From contig NC_006513.1 in NCBI RefSeq assembly GCF_000025965.1, positions 248,001-312,000 on the forward strand: a stretch of 64,000 bases of DNA. Direction: 5' to 3'. The DNA comes from Aromatoleum aromaticum EbN1. GTDB taxonomy: Bacteria; Pseudomonadota; Gammaproteobacteria; Burkholderiales; Rhodocyclaceae. This document shows positions 34,474 through 42,678 of this stretch, one piece after another; the stretch's first letter is position 1; every line of letters begins with the position of its first letter. The translations under genes and the position numbers were made by a program. Under the pieces are notes generated by a model. It was given only the letters and a program-made list of their open reading frames with translations. It made no database searches and was not told where the DNA came from.

Positions 34474-35414
34474 GGCCGATCCTCCCAGCGCCGCTCGAGC
34501 CGGCGCATCGCCTCGCGCATCAGTTCCGGAGAACTGCTCAAGTACCACTGCGTATCCTCGACGTGGACATGGCCGAGGTAGGCGGACAGGATCGGCAGCT
34601 GACGCTGCGGATCTTGATCACATTGGTACCAGCGCACGAGGGTATTTGTCGCAAATGCGTGCCTCATGTCGTGCAGGCGTGGTCCGTGACTGTCCGATAC
34701 CCCGCGTAATCCAATCTGCCGCGACAAGGCGTAGAAAGTTCGGTGAATATCGCCGCCGTCCAAACGATTGCCCGAGCTGGATACGAACAGGTAGGAGGAC
34801 ACCGGCCGTGCCTCCCAATGACGGTTGCGTCGCGCGATGTAGTCGGCAAGTACTTCGCAGGTGGAGCCATGCAAAGGTACGAGTCGAGACTTGCCGAACT
34901 TGGCACCGCGAATCGTCAACGCCGCCGCCTCGAGATCCACGTCCTGAAGCTGGAGGTTGCGGGCTTCGCCCAGGCGCAGGCCCGAGACGCTCAGTAACCC
35001 GAAAAGGGCATGGAAGGTCCACGGGCGCAGCGCACCGCGTTCATAACGGCACGGCATCGTGAGCGCCGCGCCCAGCAAGCGCCGAATCTCCTCATCCGAG
35101 TACAGGTACGGGCGCGCTCGCTTGGGTTGAAACGGCAACAAGCCCGGCGGCGGAATCTGCGTGCGTGGGTCCGTGGCACTGTGATGGCGAGCAAATCCGC
35201 GTACGAAACTCAGTCGCTGCGCCCAGTGCGCCGGTTGGACGTTTGAAGGTTGTTGCGCCCAGGCGAGCGCCAACTCATGCGTTACATAGTCGGCGCGGCG
35301 CCGCTCCATGAACGTGACGAAGTCATGTAACGCCTTGCCCGCCTCGCGCAGCTTGAACCCCAGAGCGCGCCGCAGACTCAGGTACTCTTGAACGGCCTGT
35401 CGCAGCGTGTTCAT
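34470..35414 (-). CDS. inner RIT tyrosine recombinase B
   Basis: A 314-residue tyrosine recombinase. Catalytic residues are visible in VSGLRLGEARNL (Arg), GAKFGKSRLVPLH (Lys region), HDMRHAFATNTLV (HxxR) and YLGHVHVEDTQWYLSSSPEL (His, Tyr). ATG 35414 overlaps the stop of recombinase A. Upstream in-frame sequence to 35651 is antisense-like and not used. Confidence 0.92.
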   Translation of the reverse strand: MNTLRQAVQEYLSLRRALGFKLREAGKALHDFVTFMERRRADYVTHELALAWAQQPSNVQPAHWAQRLSFVRGFARHHSATDPRTQIPPPGLLPFQPKRARPYLYSDEEIRRLLGAALTMPCRYERGALRPWTFHALFGLLSVSGLRLGEARNLQLQDVDLEAAALTIRGAKFGKSRLVPLHGSTCEVLADYIARRNRHWEARPVSSYLFVSSSGNRLDGGDIHRTFYALSRQIGLRGVSDSHGPRLHDMRHAFATNTLVRWYQCDQDPQRQLPILSAYLGHVHVEDTQWYLSSSPELMREAMRRLERRWEDRP

Positions 35415-36649
35415 CGCGCACCTCCGGGCCACGGCAGAGCCAGGGTGCGCAATGCCTCGAGGTCGACCTTGGTGTAGATCTTCGTGGTCTGTGGATGGCG
35501 GTGACCCAGCAGCTCGCCGATCTCGCCCAGCGAGGCGCCCTGGCGCAACATCTCGGTGGCCAATCCGTGGCGAAACTGATGCGCCCCCCTCGTAGGGGCG
35601 TGGATGCCGGCGCGCTCGATCGCGTGCCGGACCAGGGAGCACACACCGCACGCTCCCTGGAAACCGCGGTTCGGCGCTCTGGTACGCAAGAATACGCGAC
35701 GGCTGGCGCTACGCGGGCGCCCCGAGTGCAGGTAGGCGACGATCGCTTCGCCGACCTCGACCGGCAAGGGAAACTCGTTTCGCTGGCCACCTTTGCCGCG
35801 TACATGCAATTGTCCTGCGTTCCAGTCGATGTCATCGAGTTCGAGAAATGCCACTTCGCCCGAACGCAAGCCCAGTCGTGCGAGCAGCAGCAAGATGGCA
35901 TAGTCACGGCGCCCTGTCGGCTGATCCCGATCGATGCTGCCCAGCAACTGACGGACTTCTTCGGCTGCGATCGCCCGCGGGATCGACGTCATCGACCAGT
36001 TCGCCACGACCGGTACGGCGGCGGCCAGATCCCGGGTGACGTCGCCACGATAACGCGCATAGCGCAGGAAGGAGCGCAGCGCGGTGGTCATGAGCTTCGC
36101 GCGCTTCAGATGCAGGCGCGGAACTTGGCCCTGCACAAATCTCACGACATCGCTGGCATTCAGGCGCGAGAGCGTGGCGCCTTCCTCGCCAAATTGTTGC
36201 TTGAGAAACTCCCGGACGAACGGCACGTAGTTGATGATCGTTGCTGTGGCTAAACCACGTGCTTCGCACAAATACTGCGCATAGTCTTGGACACAGTGCT
36301 CAACTGCGGTCAGTCGGGTGGGCTCGACCTTCTCCTGCGGAATCACGCCCTCACGGCGCAGAAAGGTAATGAGGTGTTGAAGCACCGCCGTATCACCGCG
36401 ACCAGGTCGCAGATACCGGGCGCGATCACGTAAATACTCGACGGCGTGCGCACTGCAGATGCTGTCCACCTGGATTCCGCTTTGTCCAAGCCATCGACTA
36501 AAACCTGCAGCGATCCGAACGTGCCGCCTCAGCGAAAAAACGCTGTACCCCTGTTCGCCCACGAAGTTCGCAAATGACGCAAGGTGTGCCGCCAGCGGCC
36601 CTTCAGGCGGCCGCGATAGAACGACTTGCTCATGGATGAAGTAGGTCAT
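35411..36649 (-). CDS. inner RIT tyrosine recombinase A
   Basis: A 412-residue recombinase, the longest of the trio, with a larger N-terminal region. Catalytic motifs: LGLRSGEVAFLEL (Arg), RGKGGQRNEFPLP (Lys), HQFRHGLATEMLR (HxxR), LGHRHPQTTKIYTKVDLE (His, Tyr). It is first in the minus-strand operon A-B-C. Confidence 0.93.
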   Translation of the reverse strand: MTYFIHEQVVLSRPPEGPLAAHLASFANFVGEQGYSVFSLRRHVRIAAGFSRWLGQSGIQVDSICSAHAVEYLRDRARYLRPGRGDTAVLQHLITFLRREGVIPQEKVEPTRLTAVEHCVQDYAQYLCEARGLATATIINYVPFVREFLKQQFGEEGATLSRLNASDVVRFVQGQVPRLHLKRAKLMTTALRSFLRYARYRGDVTRDLAAAVPVVANWSMTSIPRAIAAEEVRQLLGSIDRDQPTGRRDYAILLLLARLGLRSGEVAFLELDDIDWNAGQLHVRGKGGQRNEFPLPVEVGEAIVAYLHSGRPRSASRRVFLRTRAPNRGFQGACGVCSLVRHAIERAGIHAPTRGAHQFRHGLATEMLRQGASLGEIGELLGHRHPQTTKIYTKVDLEALRTLALPWPGGAR

Positions 36650-36755
36650 GATCGACTCCTCTCCCCGAATTACGGGGGGTGCTGAGAGGAGTCCAGATTA
36701 TCTTTCTCTAAGCTGCTGCAAGTACTTGAAACTTCGGGATCTAGCGGCACAACGA

Positions 36756-36783
36756 GACATAGTCAGGAAGGGTAGATAGTGGC
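36756..36783 (-). repeat. inner RIT inverted repeat, right
   Basis: Reverse complement of 33354-33381; its outer end coincides with the insertion junction. Confidence 0.9.
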
Positions 36784-37582
36784 GCAGCACGTGCGGCGAG
36801 ACATGCTTCTTCAAGAGGCTGGGCTCCTCTTCAGACGCGCGGGCGACCGCGAGTTTCAAGCGCTGGGCGACATTGGATCGGGACATCGCCTGTCCATCAC
36901 GATTGGGTAGCAAGGCGGCCTCGCCACGGCGTGTCGGATTCAGCCGCAGCCAGGCGCGGATCTCTTGAACCGTCGTCTTCCACAAGGGCACCGATCGCTG
37001 CTTCCGCCCTTTGCCACGCAGGTGGACGCAGGCCGCGCTGTCGAGCACGACATCGATCACACGTACGCCGATGATTTCGGAAACCCGTGCGCCGGTGTTG
37101 TAGAGCAATGCGAACAGCAAGTGGTCACGCTGCGAGGACCAAGTTGCTCCGGGCTGTCCGAGCACCGCTACCATTTCCTCCCGCGTGAGGAAGCCCACCA
37201 TGGGCCGCTCGAAACGCTTCATGGGCACCGCCAAGGCTCGTTCGACGACGTACAGAGATGCCACGTCACGTCGGCCGGCGAACTTCAGGAACGCACGCAT
37301 TGCGGTCAGCCGCAAGTTGCGGGTCCGAATGGCGTTGTGCCGCTCGTGTTCCAGATGGTCCAGAAACGCCAAAATCATATCGGGCTGGAGGTCGGCCAGT
37401 TGCAAGGCGGTCGGTGTCTTACCCAATTTCTGAGCGGCGAAGTCAAGAAACAACATCAGCGCATCGCGGTAGCAGGCCACCGTGCGCGGACTGACTGCCC
37501 GCTGGGCGACCAGATACTCGGTGAAGAATTGCTGGACCAGCGCGGCAAATGACGGCGGCTTCGGGGTGGCGGTATTACGCAT
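36779..37582 (-). pseudogene. outer RIT recombinase C, 5' part
   Basis: The first 268 codons of the third outer recombinase, ending at HVSPHVLRH, where the second H is the HxxR histidine region; the frame then runs into the inner element and stops at 36698. The catalytic Arg (TGARVSEIIGV) and Lys (RGKGRKQRSVP) are here, while His and Tyr of the last motif are at 33115-33327. Starts inside the end of recombinase B. Confidence 0.88.
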
Positions 37583-38552
37583 CTGGCACCTCCGCCTGCG
37601 ACATGAACGACTCGAAGCACCCTGCGGCCAACGACATCAACTCCGGCACCGCCGAGAGATACCAGTAGGTATTGGTCACCATCGCGTGCCCGACATAGGT
37701 CGATAGCGACAGCATCGCCTGATCGATGTCCACGCCTTGGGCTTGCCACTGCACGATCCGTCTCACGACAAAGGTGTGCCTTAGGTCGTGGATGCGCGGG
37801 GCATGGTGCGTGCCGCGGTTGTTCCAGGCCAGTTGCTTACGCAGGCCGGCGAAGACGCGTTCTACCTCGTTCCTGGTCAGGGGCGAGCCTCGCCGTTGCC
37901 CGCGGGTGACGACGAAGAACGGTGCATCGGCCCGCGCAGACTCGATGACGAGGTCGCGCATCCAGCGATAGCGACGCAGCGCTTCGACGGTGCTCGGGTG
38001 CATGGGCACGTAGCGCGACTTGGCGAACTTGGTCCGCACGATGGTGAGCATGCCGTACTTGAGGTCGACGTCGGTGTCGCTCAGCGCCACCGCTTCCGAG
38101 ACGCGCAGGCCGGTGCTGGCGAGCAGACCGAACAGGGTTTCGTAGACGAGCCCCCGCAAACCGGGCGCCGCTCCCAGCCGCCGGGCCGCGGCCAGCAGCG
38201 CGACGATCTCGCCTTCGCTGTAGATGTGCGGAGCCTGCCGCTGCGGCAGCCGGCCGAAGATCGCGTCATCGGGGACTTCGGTGCGCGGCTCGAACTGCTG
38301 CAGCCAGCGCGTGAAGGAACGCAAGCACTTGAGCCGGCGCGCCCAGGTGCTCGGATCGGTGCTGGCGTGGCTATCACGCCGCGCCCAGTCGGCCATGACC
38401 TCCACGGTCAACGGGCCGTGGTGACCGACGGCTTCAACATGACGGGCGAAACTATGCAGCGCATAACCCGGCGTGCTCAAGGCGAAGCCCAGGCCACGAC
38501 GCTCGGCCAGATAGTGCTCGACGTGCGTCTGCACGGAGATCGCGGAGCTCAT
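37575..38552 (-). CDS. outer RIT tyrosine recombinase B
   Basis: A 325-residue recombinase: TGLRVSEAVALSD (Arg), RTKFAKSRYVPMH (Lys), HDLRHTFVVRRIV (HxxR), YVGHAMVTNTYWYLSAVPEL (His, Tyr). ATG 38552 overlaps the stop of recombinase A. It resembles inner recombinase B in length and layout but the sequences are clearly different. Confidence 0.92.
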   Translation of the reverse strand: MSSAISVQTHVEHYLAERRGLGFALSTPGYALHSFARHVEAVGHHGPLTVEVMADWARRDSHASTDPSTWARRLKCLRSFTRWLQQFEPRTEVPDDAIFGRLPQRQAPHIYSEGEIVALLAAARRLGAAPGLRGLVYETLFGLLASTGLRVSEAVALSDTDVDLKYGMLTIVRTKFAKSRYVPMHPSTVEALRRYRWMRDLVIESARADAPFFVVTRGQRRGSPLTRNEVERVFAGLRKQLAWNNRGTHHAPRIHDLRHTFVVRRIVQWQAQGVDIDQAMLSLSTYVGHAMVTNTYWYLSAVPELMSLAAGCFESFMSQAEVPDA

Positions 38553-39802
38553 ACTGCGCTCCCCGGCCAAGGCAAGGCGACCTCGGCAAGCTTGCGACTG
38601 TCGAGCTTGGCGTAGATGAGGGTGGTGTTCAGCGAGCGGTGACGTAGGACATCGGCGACTTCCTTGAGGGAGGCCCCTCCCGCCAACAACCTGTTGGCCA
38701 TCGTGTGGCGAAGCAGGTGCGAGCGCGTGTAGGGCAAGCCGGCGCGCTTGAAGGCCTGACGAATCGTCTTGCGCACAAGGTCGGGACCGGCCGGCTGATC
38801 GCGTGGTGCCACATGGCGGACGAAGATCGCGCGGTTGTGCGTCTTGGGGCGTTCGTGCTTCAGATAGGCAGCGATAGCGGCGCCCGTGGTCACCGGTAGC
38901 GGCAGCACGTCGTCGTGGCGACCCTTGGTGTGGCGTACCGTGATCGTGCCCGCGCGCCAGTCGATGTCGTCGAGGCTGAGTCGGGCGACTTCACCGCTGC
39001 GCAGCCCGAGATCCAGGGCGCAGCGCACGATGGCGTCGGCACGCCGCAGGGAGCGCCCCGCCTGACCGAGCGAGCCGACCAGCTGCTCGACTTCTTCTGT
39101 AGTCAGGGTCTTGGGAAGTGAAGCCAACTGCCAGTTGGCAGGGTACGAGACCGCGCCGATCAGGCCGTGCACGGCGTCGCCAAGCGAAGCGCGGTAGCGG
39201 AAATACCCGCGCAGCGCTGCCACCACCGTGCCAGCGTTTGCCGGCTTGCTGTAGAGCTTGGCTTGCTGCGCGAAGAAGCGCCGCACATGGTCGGGCCTGA
39301 CGGCAGCGACGTCGATCTCGTCCTCGCCGAAACGGGTAACCAGCAATCGTCTCACGATACGCAAAGCCGAGCTTCTGGTCTTGGGGGCCAGACCGCGTAT
39401 ATGGTCCATGTGCTCGTCGTAACGACGCAGCTCCTCGTCCACTGGCGTTGTGCGCATCGTTGGCGGGGCAACTACGCCCTCTGCTCGCAATACCGCCAGC
39501 AGATGCGCGAGGGCGGCGCTCAAATTGCGTCGATCACGGTGAACAGCGCCGGTGCAACGACATCTCGGAAGATGATCGTCAAGAAACTCGGCGATGGCCG
39601 CCTCATTGATTTGGCTGACGGGCAGGCGACCGTCATGCATCCACTGAGCGAAGTGGGCAACGCTGCCGACGCAATTGACGAACGTAGTCTTGGCGTAGCC
39701 GCGGTCAGTCAGGTACTGCTTGAATGCATCAACATGAGGCGCGAGAGGCCCTTCGGCGAGCCAGTCGATGCAGGCGGGTCGAGGCGATCGTGTGTTTCCC
39801 AT
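38549..39802 (-). CDS. outer RIT tyrosine recombinase A
   Basis: A 417-residue recombinase with AGGAG six bases before ATG 39802. Motifs: LGLRSGEVARLSL (Arg), HTKGRHDDVLPLP (Lys), HLLRHTMANRLLA (HxxR), LRHRSLNTTLIYAKLDSRKL (second His and Tyr). First gene of the outer trio. Confidence 0.93.
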   Translation of the reverse strand: MGNTRSPRPACIDWLAEGPLAPHVDAFKQYLTDRGYAKTTFVNCVGSVAHFAQWMHDGRLPVSQINEAAIAEFLDDHLPRCRCTGAVHRDRRNLSAALAHLLAVLRAEGVVAPPTMRTTPVDEELRRYDEHMDHIRGLAPKTRSSALRIVRRLLVTRFGEDEIDVAAVRPDHVRRFFAQQAKLYSKPANAGTVVAALRGYFRYRASLGDAVHGLIGAVSYPANWQLASLPKTLTTEEVEQLVGSLGQAGRSLRRADAIVRCALDLGLRSGEVARLSLDDIDWRAGTITVRHTKGRHDDVLPLPVTTGAAIAAYLKHERPKTHNRAIFVRHVAPRDQPAGPDLVRKTIRQAFKRAGLPYTRSHLLRHTMANRLLAGGASLKEVADVLRHRSLNTTLIYAKLDSRKLAEVALPWPGSAV

Positions 39803-39922
39803 GGTGGTCTCCTGAGGTGGAGCCACCACTGCACTCGGCAGCGGAAACTATGTCGAGGATTGCGATGACCGAGCCCGTCGGACACCGGGCCACGGCTCGT
39901 TGGATCAAGTGCCCCCTGCAGG

Positions 39923-39957
39923 AACTGCGCATAGTTGCGTCCTGCACATAGGGGTCG
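39923..39957 (-). repeat. outer RIT terminal inverted repeat, right
   Basis: The exact reverse complement of 33013-33047. No target duplication is visible outside. Confidence 0.93.
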
Positions 39958-40021
39958 ATACCGCCAGTTCGATCAATTGGACACCTGCCGTTCGACGGCG
40001 CTGAACGCCGTGGGACGGTTT

Positions 40022-40070
40022 TCCGCAGCACTGCCGCCACTCAATCGGGCGTGTCTGGCCGGCGGCTGAG
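40022..40070 (+). repeat. dispersed repeat R2, copy A
   Basis: CAGCACTGCCGCC, CTCAATC and CTGGCCGGC followed by CTGAG recur in the same order at 52161-52212. Confidence 0.5.
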
Positions 40071-40118
40071 CAGCACCTTGGCGCCCCGGCGAAGGGTGAC
40101 GTCCTTGAGGGTGATCAT
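40041..40118 (-). pseudogene. ABC-F ATPase N-terminal remnant
   Basis: ATG 40118 on the minus strand gives MITLKDVTLRRGAKVLL, the start of YheS/Uup-type ABC-F proteins, and then runs into repeat R2 sequence and a stop at 40043-40041. Only about 17 codons match; the rest of the gene is missing. Confidence 0.65.
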
Positions 40119-40307
40119 GAAGTCAGGGCTCTGATAGGGGGTTGCGGTTGCGGGCGGATAGGGGAAAGAACGCGCGCGGGGACCGCACTGCGGAGCTCGA
40201 CCGAATCGGGACGGACGCAAGGATACGTGCTTTGGCGAAGTTCACCGAATAGGCCGTCGCCGAAGTGTACTATCCGGCTTTGCCCACTCACGAGACGTAA
40301 TCTCCGA

Positions 40308-41630
40308 ATGCAAAGCGAAGTCCAGGGAAAGCCCACGTACGCCGTCGCCGCGGCCGTCCAACTGCCGAACGTGAGCGATGTCGAGTTCGAGGCGTCACTG
40401 ACCGAGCTGCGCGAGCTTGCGAAGACCTTGGGGCTGACGGTCGTCCACACCTTCATCCAGAAGCGTTCCGGCTTCGACACGACCGCCTACCTCGGCACCG
40501 GCAAGCGGCAGGAAATCCGCGAGTTCGTCGACGCCGGCGGCGTCGTCGACGGCAAGTCCCACGAGATCGACGTGATCCTGGTCGACCACGAGATTTCGCC
40601 GTCGCAGGCGCGCCACCTCGAGCTGGAGGTGGGCTGCGAGGTGACGGACCGCACGATGGTCATCCTTGAAATCTTCCATCGCAATGCGCGCTCCCGCGCA
40701 GCCCGCGCGCAGGTGGAGATCGCACGCCTCGGCTACATGGCCCCGCGCCTGCGTGAGGCGGCGAAGCTCGCGGGACCGCAAGGTCGGCAGCGCAGCGGCA
40801 CCGGCGGCCGGGGCGCCGGCGAGTCGCACACCGAGCTCGACCGACGCAAAGTGCGAGACCGCATCGCCGAACTGCAGGAGGAAATCGATGCGATGGAGGT
40901 CGAGCGCAAGACGCAGCGCGCGCGTCGGCAAGGGCGTCAGAGCGTTGCGAACGTCGCGCTCGTCGGCTATACGAACGCCGGCAAGTCGACTTTGATGCGG
41001 GCGCTCACCGGCAGCGAGGTGCTGGTCGCCAACAAGCTTTTCGCGACGCTCGACACCACCGTGCGGGTCATCTACCCGGAGAGCGTGCCGAGGGTGCTCG
41101 TCAGCGACACGGTCGGATTCATCAAGAACCTGCCGCACGGGCTCGTCGCGTCATTCAAATCGACGCTCGATGAAGCGCTGGATGCCTCGCTACTGCTCCA
41201 CGTCATCGACGCCAGCGATCCCGGTTTCGAGCGCCAGCGGGAGGTCACGGACCAGGTGCTGGCGGAAATCGGCGCCGATGTGCTGCCGCGCCTGCGCGTC
41301 TTCAACAAGATCGACCACGTCGGCGATGCCGAGGCGCAAGCCGAACGCGAAGCGGCGTTGCGGGCGCAGTACCCGGACTGCGTCGTGATGAGCGCCCGTC
41401 GTCCGGAAGACGTGGCGAAGCTGCGCCAGCGGATCGTCACCTTTTTCCAGCAGGACCTTGTCGCCGCCGAACTCTTCCTTCCCTGGTCGGCACAGCAATG
41501 GCGCAAGGACATCTACGCGAATTGCGAGGTGGTGGACGAGCGGGCGGACGACGAGGGCGCGTTCTTCCACGTGCGCGGGGAGCGCGACACCGTGGAGAGC
41601 CTGCGCGAGCAGTTCGAGCAGGTGCGATGA
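40308..41630 (+). CDS. hflX: GTPase HflX
   Basis: A 440-residue ribosome-associated GTPase that splits ribosomes, especially after heat stress. It shows the HflX N-terminal domain (TAYLGTGKRQEIREFV), the coiled coil (residues about 150-200), and a G domain with G1 GYTNAGKST, G3 DTVGF (including IKNLPHGLVASF) and G4 NKID. ATG 40308 is chosen over the upstream frame extension because similarity begins there. In many proteobacteria it follows hfq; here it follows mobile-element debris. Confidence 0.96.
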   Translation: MQSEVQGKPTYAVAAAVQLPNVSDVEFEASLTELRELAKTLGLTVVHTFIQKRSGFDTTAYLGTGKRQEIREFVDAGGVVDGKSHEIDVILVDHEISPSQARHLELEVGCEVTDRTMVILEIFHRNARSRAARAQVEIARLGYMAPRLREAAKLAGPQGRQRSGTGGRGAGESHTELDRRKVRDRIAELQEEIDAMEVERKTQRARRQGRQSVANVALVGYTNAGKSTLMRALTGSEVLVANKLFATLDTTVRVIYPESVPRVLVSDTVGFIKNLPHGLVASFKSTLDEALDASLLLHVIDASDPGFERQREVTDQVLAEIGADVLPRLRVFNKIDHVGDAEAQAEREAALRAQYPDCVVMSARRPEDVAKLRQRIVTFFQQDLVAAELFLPWSAQQWRKDIYANCEVVDERADDEGAFFHVRGERDTVESLREQFEQVR

Positions 41631-41960
41631 GCTGAGGGTATCGGCTCTACAAGCGAGCGAAGAACCAGCGCCCGTCCAGTTTGACAGACCGGCGCTGCGC
41701 TCCGCTGCCAAGCGGTATGCCGCGAAGCTCGTTCGGCCACTTCCGTTCGGTCCCCTTGGCTTCAGAGCCGACATTCGAGCGCCCGCTCGACGCTGCCATT
41801 TGCCCGATTGCCAGATAGTGCAGTTCGGCCGAAACTGCCTGCCAGCTCGCACAACATGAGGGGCGGCAATGCGCGCTTACACTGGCCGCCCAGTTCTCAC
41901 GCGGATTGAACGGCAGATCACGACCGCCTCGATCTGACGGTTTCGACCCAGACCCACCAA
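41631..41960. other. intergenic, no gene seen
   Basis: 330 bases between hflX and the GNAT gene. Several short palindromic stretches (CGAAGCTCGTTCGG, GGGCGGCAAT) suggest repeat debris. No start site or coding pattern is convincing. Confidence 0.5.
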
Positions 41961-42470
41961 TCACCTGGTCATGCCAAATGCGTGATGATAGGTGACCGTG
42001 CCAGTCGCCATCGGTTGTCCGAACGACAGTGCCATGAAGTATTCGGGAGGCACGTCTGGCAACACGAGACCGGCCTCGTTCGCAAAACCGAATCGCTTGT
42101 AATAGGAAGGGTCACCAAGGACAACGCAGCCTGATGCACCTTGTGCGGAAAGCCGAGCGAGCGCCTCGCGCATCAGTTGCGCCCCGATGCCGCGTCCCTG
42201 CAGCTCGGGAATGACCGATACAGGCCCCACCCCGAACCATCCTGCCGCGCCACTGGATATGGAAACCGGTGAAAGGACGACATTCCCGACGATTACCCCA
42301 TCCATTTCAGCGACCAGCGAAACCGAGAGCGCGCCGGCATCGCGCAACGCCGCAAGGATGAACTGTTCGTTGTGGTCCGAATGAGGCGCGTGGCGAAAAG
42401 CTGATTCCGTTACGGCCTCGATTGCCGCAGCGTCTTCTGGAGCTTCGGAACGGATGATTAGTTTCGTCAT
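41961..42470 (-). CDS. GNAT-family N-acetyltransferase
   Basis: A 169-residue acetyltransferase: GPVSVIPELQGRGIGAQLMR is the acetyl-CoA pyrophosphate-binding loop (motif A). The later GDPSYYKRFGFANEAGLVLP segment places it in the YhbS-like group. Substrate unknown. Start ATG 42470 is preferred over the in-frame start seven codons upstream. Confidence 0.9.
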   Translation of the reverse strand: MTKLIIRSEAPEDAAAIEAVTESAFRHAPHSDHNEQFILAALRDAGALSVSLVAEMDGVIVGNVVLSPVSISSGAAGWFGVGPVSVIPELQGRGIGAQLMREALARLSAQGASGCVVLGDPSYYKRFGFANEAGLVLPDVPPEYFMALSFGQPMATGTVTYHHAFGMTR

Positions 42471-42678
42471 GTGGGTCACTGTAGGTGGCAACAGACGCTT
42501 CTGGCCGATACTTCCCTGCCGGCATAGGCCCCGCAGGCGCCCGCTCGGCGCAAATCGTCCAGGCGCCGAGCGGCTGCTTGCTGGAGCGGTTCCGAAGGGA
42601 TCGTATCGGCCAGAGGCGCAATTTTGTCCGCTTGGTAGTTGTCGTCAAAACGACGATTTCACTCGGCAAGCCGTCGGA
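42471..42678. other. intergenic with inverted repeats, no gene seen
   Basis: CTGGCCGATA near 42500 and its partner TATCGGCCAG near 42606 form a long-range inverted repeat, and GGCGCCCGCTCGGCG pairs with CGCCGAGCGGC. It probably folds into a stem and may be a small repeat element. Confidence 0.4.

Larger units (their letters stand above)
33328..36781 (-). mobile_element. inner RIT element inserted in recombinase C of the outer RIT
   Basis: About 3.45 kb. A 28-bp inverted repeat is seen at 33354-33381 and 36756-36783 (left copy begins GCCACTATCTACCCTTCC). The left copy lies about 26 bp inside the junction and the right copy at the junction, so the ends are asymmetric. It encodes a complete recombinase trio with overlapping genes. 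The exact junction is ambiguous by three bases (GTG on both sides). Confidence 0.85.
33013..39957 (-). mobile_element. outer RIT (recombinase-in-trio) element, interrupted by an inner RIT
   Basis: Bounded by perfect 35-bp inverted repeats at 33013-33047 and 39923-39957 (the left begins CGACCCCTATGTGCAGGACG). It encodes three consecutive tyrosine recombinases on the minus strand, A (39802-38549), B (38552-37575) and C (37582 onward), with overlapping starts and stops. This is the defining organisation of RIT elements. Gene C is split by the inner element, so the outer element cannot make its third recombinase. Confidence 0.9.

Noticed and set aside
34470-39829. The tyrosine recombinases considered as an integron integrase serving the attC sites
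   Set aside because: They occur as overlapping trios with RIT-type terminal repeats, and I see no integron-integrase-specific extra domain near the HxxR box.
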